64,000 nt of DNA from Dirofilaria immitis (taxonomy: Eukaryota; Nematoda; Chromadorea; Rhabditida; Onchocercidae). The stretch spans positions 558,001 to 622,000 of the forward strand of contig JAKNDB010000086.1 in assembly GCA_024305405.1 (NCBI GenBank), read 5' to 3'. Positions 57,601 to 64,000 of this stretch are shown here, piece by piece. Each line of letters opens with the position of its first letter. Position 1 is the stretch's first letter. Below the pieces are notes generated by a model. The model did no database searches. It saw only the letters and a list, made by a program, of their open reading frames with translations, and had not been told where the DNA came from. The position numbers were made by a program, and so were the translations under genes.

Positions 57601-60600
57601 TTTTTTTGCAATAATATCTTACCATATGTTATTTTGGAAATTATTATAATAAAAATATTCGGTATATTTAGAATCATGTGGAAATGTAATTTTCCAATAT
57701 CTCCGGATTCTCATAAAATACGGCTTTATTAGTTATATTCCAAACTAAGAAAACTCATGTTTAATCCAACTTTATTGATATTTTTAGCGTGCTGATCGAA
57801 ATGATGAAGGTGAATCGGTGGAATATGGACCACATTGCATTTATTCATATCCGGAAGATATACGTGTTCTATATGATGTCAGTGATTTAATAATACATTA
57901 TGTGAAGCGACAAGCAAATATTCAGAAGGAAGAGAAACGTCATGCAAAACGTTATCTAAAACGTTTTATTCCAGAATTATTTAACGTTCCACTTCAAGAA
58001 CTGAGTGATGAGGAGGAAACAGAAGACCGAGATCATGTTGGTTCGTTTTTTTTTTTTTTTCAATATATCAATATAAGCAGAAGTGTTTTATCGAATTCTG
58101 GTTGGTACGATATAATTTGTTCAGAGATTTTTGATGGCCATTATCTAATTTTTAATGTTAAAATTGACATTGAAGATCAAAATCTCGAAGAAGAGCGAAA
58201 TTTCGGATCAAACACAAGTGAAGAGCAAAAGATGTTTTCAAATGATGATGCGGAATCAAAAATGTATGATTAATGAGAACAATATTTTGCAATAACTTTG
58301 CAGAGTTTTCTTATCTTTCTAAATCACTCATAAAACATATATTATTGCAAGTTGTGGATGTCTTAGAGTAAGATATAGCATATATTTTTGAATTGAATTA
58401 AAAATAACAGGTGTAGCAGAAATTTTTTGGTTTCTTTTCAGTCATTTGCACTTCGTAAGCTACATTTGTTAAATTTCTGCTGTTGGTTACTGTAATTCTT
58501 ATTATGCTTGCAATTCGAAGCAAGTCCGAGTAGTGAGACTTTAAATGATGTTCTTTCTAATATAATAGGTTCAAACTTTTCAGCAGTCCTTTTAATTCAA
58601 ATTTATTCGAAATTGTTGCTAAACTTTCAAAATTTCTAATTTTTTGTAAGAAGTGTTTTCAGACTCAGTCTCCGGATGGAAAAGAGACTTCTACATATCG
58701 TCTTTTCTATGGTGCCAACACATGGTGTATATTTATTAGACTGCATCATTTATTATGCGATCGATTGGCCTATTTGAAGAAAAACATCGAGAAATCATCA
58801 AGAATCACGAAGTAATTTCTGTCATTTTCTTTATGGCTTCTTTAAAAGAACTGTAATAGTCTTTTGATGGATTCGAAATATATCCAATATATTTTTTAAT
58901 GTTAAAATGTAATCAAGTCTTAAAAAATAAGTGCAATATTTTCGTATTTTAAACTTTAAGACGCGAAATATTGTTTAAAATCATTGGAGCTAAAAATTTT
59001 TTCATGAGAAGTCGTTTTTAATGATTTTTATATTCATATTCGCAATTGTAATAAGTTATTCAGGTGGAAGAGCGTATACGAATGGAACGTGAATCTGTAA
59101 TAAATCGATGTACTGGTGATGGTGGATCACTAAAATCAGTTGAATTGGACACGAAACTTGGTTTGTCTTTACTGAAACCAGACAGTCAAAGTCCGGTTAA
59201 TTACTACACTGCATTGATCAGTGAAGTCAAAAATCTTTTGGATGGTCTTATTGATAGTGTCACTTTCGAAGATAACGTCAGGTGAGTAATAATAGAACAT
59301 TAAAGTATTTTGGGACATAATGAATTTATTTAAAATTATAGAGCAGAAGTTTTTAATGTCATTTTTTTCCAGGAAAATGTTTGGAACAGCTGCTTATTTA
59401 ACATTCACAATGGATAAAATTATCATAACAATTGCACGGCAATTGCAAAACATGTCTTGCGAGGATGCGAACATTGCTAGTATGGATCTGTACAAAAAGT
59501 ATCGTTTTGAGCATCCTATCAGTTTGTACAGTAGAGACAAAAATGAAGAAAATATTGATGATGCTTATGAACGGGCTGCACAGGAAGTGCTTGCCAACCA
59601 GAATTGTTTCAAGACTTTCTTTCTTCATGATTCTCGAAGCGTTACGATGGAATTGATCGATAGTGATGTCACCGAGGAAGGAGAGAAAGGTGACAGTGAT
59701 CAAGAATGGAGCCGTTATGTACATCATTATGTTGAGGTTTAGCTTCTAATTCTATCAAAATTAGTTCAGGGAACAAATTTTTCGATGATTTTTCATTTAT
59801 TAGACTTTTCACTAATTATGGTACAATGCGTAATATTGGTGCAATATCAGAATACGTTACATAATATGTGTATATAATTTTCATATTATTTCTTGATCTT
59901 TTTTCTTATATATACGGTTTCTTTAGAGTCTTGCTAATGCTAATGAACCATCATCATCGGCATTAAATTCTGAAGATCAACAGCAGATGGTCGAAACTAT
60001 TAATGAAAGACCACCTTTATTTCTTATGAAATATATCAAAGCTGGAATGGACAAATACAAGTATGTTATTCTTGTCAAATTATTTTCCTTCTGAGCTTCT
60101 AAACACTTATCGGTTTGTACTGCTGTTTCAATGCCTGCATATTCACATACCTTAGTGCAGTCGCTTTCAGAAGGAAGGACGATGAAACATGTAAAAAGAA
60201 CGAAGTTGGAAATGCAGAACTGAAACTGGAAGAGAAATTGCCGAATATTACAGTGAGTGAAAATCTAAACGTACTATTCTCTCCAGCCGGAAATTATAAA
60301 ATGCGATTTATCAAAGGCTCAGCCGATATGTTGATAAGAGCCAGAGCGCCGCGAAGGGGATGGATGTAAGTCCGAGATTTATTTTTCATATAAAAATAAA
60401 TTGTGTAAAAAGCAAGCGTAAGAACGAAAATAAGAAGGAATGCTTTAAAACAATATATATCAAAGATAAAAGTTAGTTGATTCATTTAATCATTTAATCA
60501 TAAATGATTATTTTCTAATTGGAGATCTACAGAATATTCTTACAGCAGTTATTTTGGATTTTGTGACCATCGTAAAAAAATTGCAAATTCTAAATTACAG

Positions 60601-60828
60601 AAACACAAAATAGTCACAGGACGGAGAAAAGATCGCTTTCTGGCATGGCTAGAAGAACGATTATGTGAAGATGGTGGAGATGTGTTGGGTCCTCGCAACT
60701 GGCTTGCAGATGGTTCACGAATAGTACCTGTACGCCATCCTGAATTTCCTTATATCACCTATAATCGTTACTTTTGTTCCATTTCTAGTACTTCGTCAAC
60801 GTCATCATCAAATCGTAGTCAGCGCTGA
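51671..60828 (+). CDS. sin-3: SIN3 transcriptional corepressor scaffold (PAH domains)
   Basis: Scaffold of the SIN3-HDAC complex in the nucleus. Exons: 51671-51756, 52305-52398, 52468-52583, 52850-53016, 53759-54057, 54185-54259, 54736-54903, 54970-55107, 55480-55578, 55999-56116, 56303-56442, 56582-56799, 56903-57069, 57160-57412, 57788-58040, 58176-58263, 58663-58811, 59064-59281, 59373-59736, 59937-60060, 60171-60365 and 60601-60828; about 1,250 residues. PAH1: [18 protein letters not shown] and [22 protein letters not shown]2: MYRNKIM then [20 protein letters not shown]3: [17 protein letters not shown]-interaction region: [29 protein letters not shown] and [19 protein letters not shown]-terminal Sin3a domain: [17 protein letters not shown] and an acidic [10 protein letters not shown] segment. 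Seven single-base deletions break the frame: near 56076, 57243, 57270 and 57320, and at the 58264, 59064 and 60366 splice junctions. Confidence 0.95.
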
Positions 60829-62496
60829 AATGATATTGTCATTTGTTCGGAATTTCGATTTTTTCTTCAATAGTTTATGAATTTTTAATATTTCCATGGT
60901 AATAGTTATAATTTGGATGACTAAGAGGCCCTAAAAATGAACTGTTTTTACGTATCTGGTTATTTTTGTACAACGCTGGCTCGAAAAACGTGGTTTTCAA
61001 TTCATTTGCAATATGCTAGATTTTGAATATTCTTCTGTAATAGCGTGACACATGAATTAAAACAATTTTCAATTAATAGTTTATGAAAATCAGTTTGTAA
61101 GAACTCACGATGTTCTTCGCGCCATATTCATTTCTGTTAAATTTAAATGGTTTGAGCAGGTAGGCTTTCGGGGTAAATGATGTGTATCTAGTACTAAATC
61201 ATGTAAAATTACAGTGAAACACTGAAGAATCGAGCTTTTTTAATACTAAATACATTTTTTGACTTATTATTTCTCTGTGATGTATTTTGGGTTTCTTTTT
61301 CACTTTTTCCGGTGTGGAGAAATTAGCCATTTATCCTAATTTTCACATATATGGCACCAAAAATGTGCGTAATGTCGATATTGATATTTCATATTCAGAA
61401 TATGTAAATTTTTTTGCATGAGATTTTTATGTATGTTGAAATGGAGAAATTATTTCGAATGATAAATTATCTTTGCGACTACCAAAAATCGAATATTTTC
61501 GTAATTTTTTGCTCCGTTTCAAATTTTTAGTTCTTGAAGTATCATGGAATCAATATCCTTCAGGTTCGTGAGTTTGACCACATGTTTGAGTTAGATATGT
61601 GAAATGCCAAATAAGTCTCAATGAAAAATATGGGAAGCAATAGAGGATCTATGTAAAGCAAGATGTGAGCTTGAGAAAGAGAAGGAACACTCACTTTCTA
61701 TGAACATGTAACTTTGGGAAACAAACTATAATTCTAAGGAAATTTTCAGTGTAAATCATATCCTAACAAAATCGAACTGTTTATACAATGCGAAAAGAAG
61801 CAAAGTGTAATGAATGTTGCATTACATCGACAGAACACCAACGTTTGACGGTATGGATTGGTGAACTATCTTTCCAAAATAGAGCATCGTACCTGAACAA
61901 AATCATCAATAAATGAATGTTCGCAGAAAATGCGTTTTGGGAAATGAACCTCTTTAGTATGCAAGAACGATGAATAGCTATACGGCATATAACACATTTT
62001 TATAATTTACATCAATAAGTCGTTTTTGGCACAAACTAATTGAGATGACATAAATGCATTTTATTATCTTAACCTCTGCAAGATTTGCATCCTAATAACA
62101 TTTTGACTGGAAATAAAATCTAATTATGGAAAGACGCGGGGAATGAATATATATAAAGACAAACGATTAATAATTTCATAAACAAAAGAGTCACTTTTCA
62201 AATATAAAGGCATACCAGACTTTTAAGATTGTGCAAAAAAATGAGAATGAAATACCGTGAGAATTTTATATCTTTTATTAATTCCTATATACTAATGTTA
62301 ACCGTATATAAGAACTATTATACATGCAAATTAAGGAAATCAAGTGAAAAAACTATAAGGTTCCACTGAAAATAATATCTAATATAACCATATTTTTCGG
62401 CACATCCATTCCAAATCGATAAAGAATCTTTCAATTAATCTGATTTTTTTCATCAATAAACACAATAACTTATTAAATAGGACCGCTGAATTCAAG
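60829..62496. other. Convergent intergenic region between SIN3 and the right-hand minus gene
   Basis: 3' flanks of two convergent genes, AT-rich, without a recognised exon or repeat. Confidence 0.5.
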
Positions 62497-63736
62497 TTAT
62501 GCATACATACTTTCAGCCAGTGCCGACATTTTCAGACAGATATTAACAAACTGGTTAAAGTATTCCGCTAGCTCGGCAACTTCACCATCCACACCCTCGT
62601 CAGCTAAATCCCACGGTGAATAACGTGATGCTTCCACCGAGCAGCTTGAACTCTTATTCCTAAATAAATAAAAATACATAAAAAGTACAAATTAATATAT
62701 AAGACTGACAAATCATTCCAAACCAAAATTGTAATTTAACTTCTTTTAGTAGAAACATTTCCAAAATTTTCGAAGAAAGTCAAAATTCATCCTCAGTTCT
62801 AAATTGAAACCTTTTTCTTATAACTTGTATAAATCTGAATAAACAGAAATTAACCTTTCCATAATGGATGGTTGCTCTGACAGTGTCAATCGCAGCTCAT
62901 CGACATCACCTTCTAATTTAATACCCCAAAGCCTGTCCAAGGCAGAATTACGCTTGAATATGTCGATTTTTTGCTCATTAAAGGCAATAAATATGGTTTG
63001 TATCGGTGCCGAGTACGACTGGAAACATACAGCTAATGATTTAAATAAAGACAAGGCAAAATTAACTCTTAGAAGTACACTGCTAACATTGTGTATTAAA
63101 TAAAATCTCCATAATATAATTATAAATTGGAGGTTGTAAATCTACATTTAATAAAAGAAAAAGCATTGTAAACTCCTTTCACAAATCCAAACATCTTTCA
63201 ATGAATATGAAATGAGAGATAGAAAGAGGACGGAGGAGGGTTCTTGTTCTCTTTCGCTTTCACCAGGAAGGAAATCACATAAATCATTTATTCTCTAAGA
63301 TTATCTATAGATCCCTTGAATCATTCTCATTTCACAACTGAAAAAAATGTTGCTTAGTCTCAGTTTTCAACATAACTTCATGGAAAGAAGTGAAACGAAG
63401 AAAAGGGCTTCACTGTTGCTTTAACTAAAAACAATTTCTTCAAAAATCTCTAATTTATTACGAATAATTAGTGATCTATCGAAATATAAAAGAGAAGCAA
63501 TTCCAAAACTCTTACTCCTTGGAAAGACGAGCAATATGACTCGATGCTGTCGATGGCTGCTGAGTCTCTTGACAGAAATAAATAGTTTTGGATGGCTTTT
63601 TTGATATTCTAGGCATTCTATTGTTTGCATCGTCTTCGGAATCTCTGTTATCACCGGCTTTCAATGATAGTTTTTCAAAAATTGAGAGAGCTTGTTCCAT
63701 CGTTGCTATTATTTCTGCATCTTCTGCTTTTTCCAT
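62497..63736 (-). CDS. Unrecognised protein gene with a likely SL trans-splice start
   Basis: Three exons: 63736-63516 (ATG at 63736), 63018-62855 and 62659-62497 (stop TAA). Exons 2 and 3 join cleanly in phase 2; exon 1 to exon 2 is one base out, which could be another assembly deletion or a missed small exon. The product is about 180 residues, acidic and helical in look: MEKAEDAEIIATMEQALSIF at the start, then YSAPIQTIFIAFNEQKIDIF, ALDRLWGIKLEGDVDELRL, and a C-terminus with GEVAELAEYFNQFVNICLKM. There is no signal peptide and no obvious membrane segment. I do not recognise the family. A helical adaptor or complex subunit is possible, as an inference from composition only. Confidence 0.65.
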
Positions 63737-63748
63737 CTAAAACAGAAC
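63737..63748 (-). promoter_or_regulatory. Candidate SL trans-splice acceptor
   Basis: On the minus strand TGTTCTGTTTTAG ends exactly at the ATG. A strong 3' splice site with no upstream donor that could pair in frame, abutting the start codon, is the usual sign of spliced-leader trans-splicing in nematodes. Confidence 0.55.
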
Positions 63749-63947
63749 ACTAAGACTAGACTAAGCGGAATGTTTTCACGATTCTCCACCTTACTTTTTC
63801 TCCCAAATCCTAATGCACGGAAGATCAAATTCTTATGATTTTTTGTAGGTACTTTAAGAGAAGTGTTCCAAAACCACATGGAAAACTACAAAGCTCGAGA
63901 GAACAGAATAAAACAGAACGAAAAAGAAATTCAAATAGGCAGGTTAC

Positions 63948-63950
<3 letters not shown>

Positions 63951-64000
<50 letters not shown>
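63951..64000. repeat. GT dinucleotide microsatellite, running off the window
   Basis: Twenty-five uninterrupted GT units reach the last base, so the true length is unknown. Confidence 0.95.

Overview
The window looks like nuclear DNA from a parasitic nematode, most likely a filarial or related spirurid species. The reasons are a very AT-rich base composition, many short exons with tight TTTCAG-type 3' splice sites, an apparent trans-splice acceptor abutting an ATG, and a set of animal orthologues that includes the molting receptor NHR-23. No bacterial, viral or transposon genes were recognised. The exon structures below were built by hand from splice signals, reading phase and similarity to known families. 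No search was run.

Layout: (1) 54-1846 (+), the last five exons of a WDR47-like WD40 protein. (2) 3218-11222 (+), cytoplasmic isoleucyl-tRNA synthetase in 21 exons. (3) 14605-12179 (-), a CCDC102-type coiled-coil protein, convergent with the synthetase. (4) 18297-16582 (-), a small four-pass membrane protein that begins only 32 bases after the stop of (5), an unrecognised gene at 19800-18330 (-); the pair resembles a nematode operon. (6) About 10 kb of AT-rich sequence without convincing genes. (7) 31014-33920 (+), an AP-2 family transcription factor. (8) 46467-37501 (-), NHR-23, the ROR/DHR3-type nuclear receptor, whose first coding exon lies next to an unusually GC-rich block with a 280-bp TAG microsatellite. 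(9) 51671-60828 (+), the SIN3 corepressor scaffold in 22 exons. (10) 63736-62497 (-), an unrecognised gene with a likely SL trans-splice site at its start. A GT dinucleotide tract runs off the right edge.

Functionally the genes are mixed: translation (IARS), transcription (AP-2, NHR-23, SIN3), cytoskeleton or coiled coil (WDR47, CCDC102) and three proteins I cannot name. There is no evidence that they form one pathway.

The most important property of the sequence is technical. Nearly every long gene is interrupted by single-base deletions, about 20 in all, mostly in short homopolymers. No insertions and no damaged catalytic residues were seen. This fits uncorrected assembly deletions much better than pseudogenes, so plain ORF calling breaks all of these genes.
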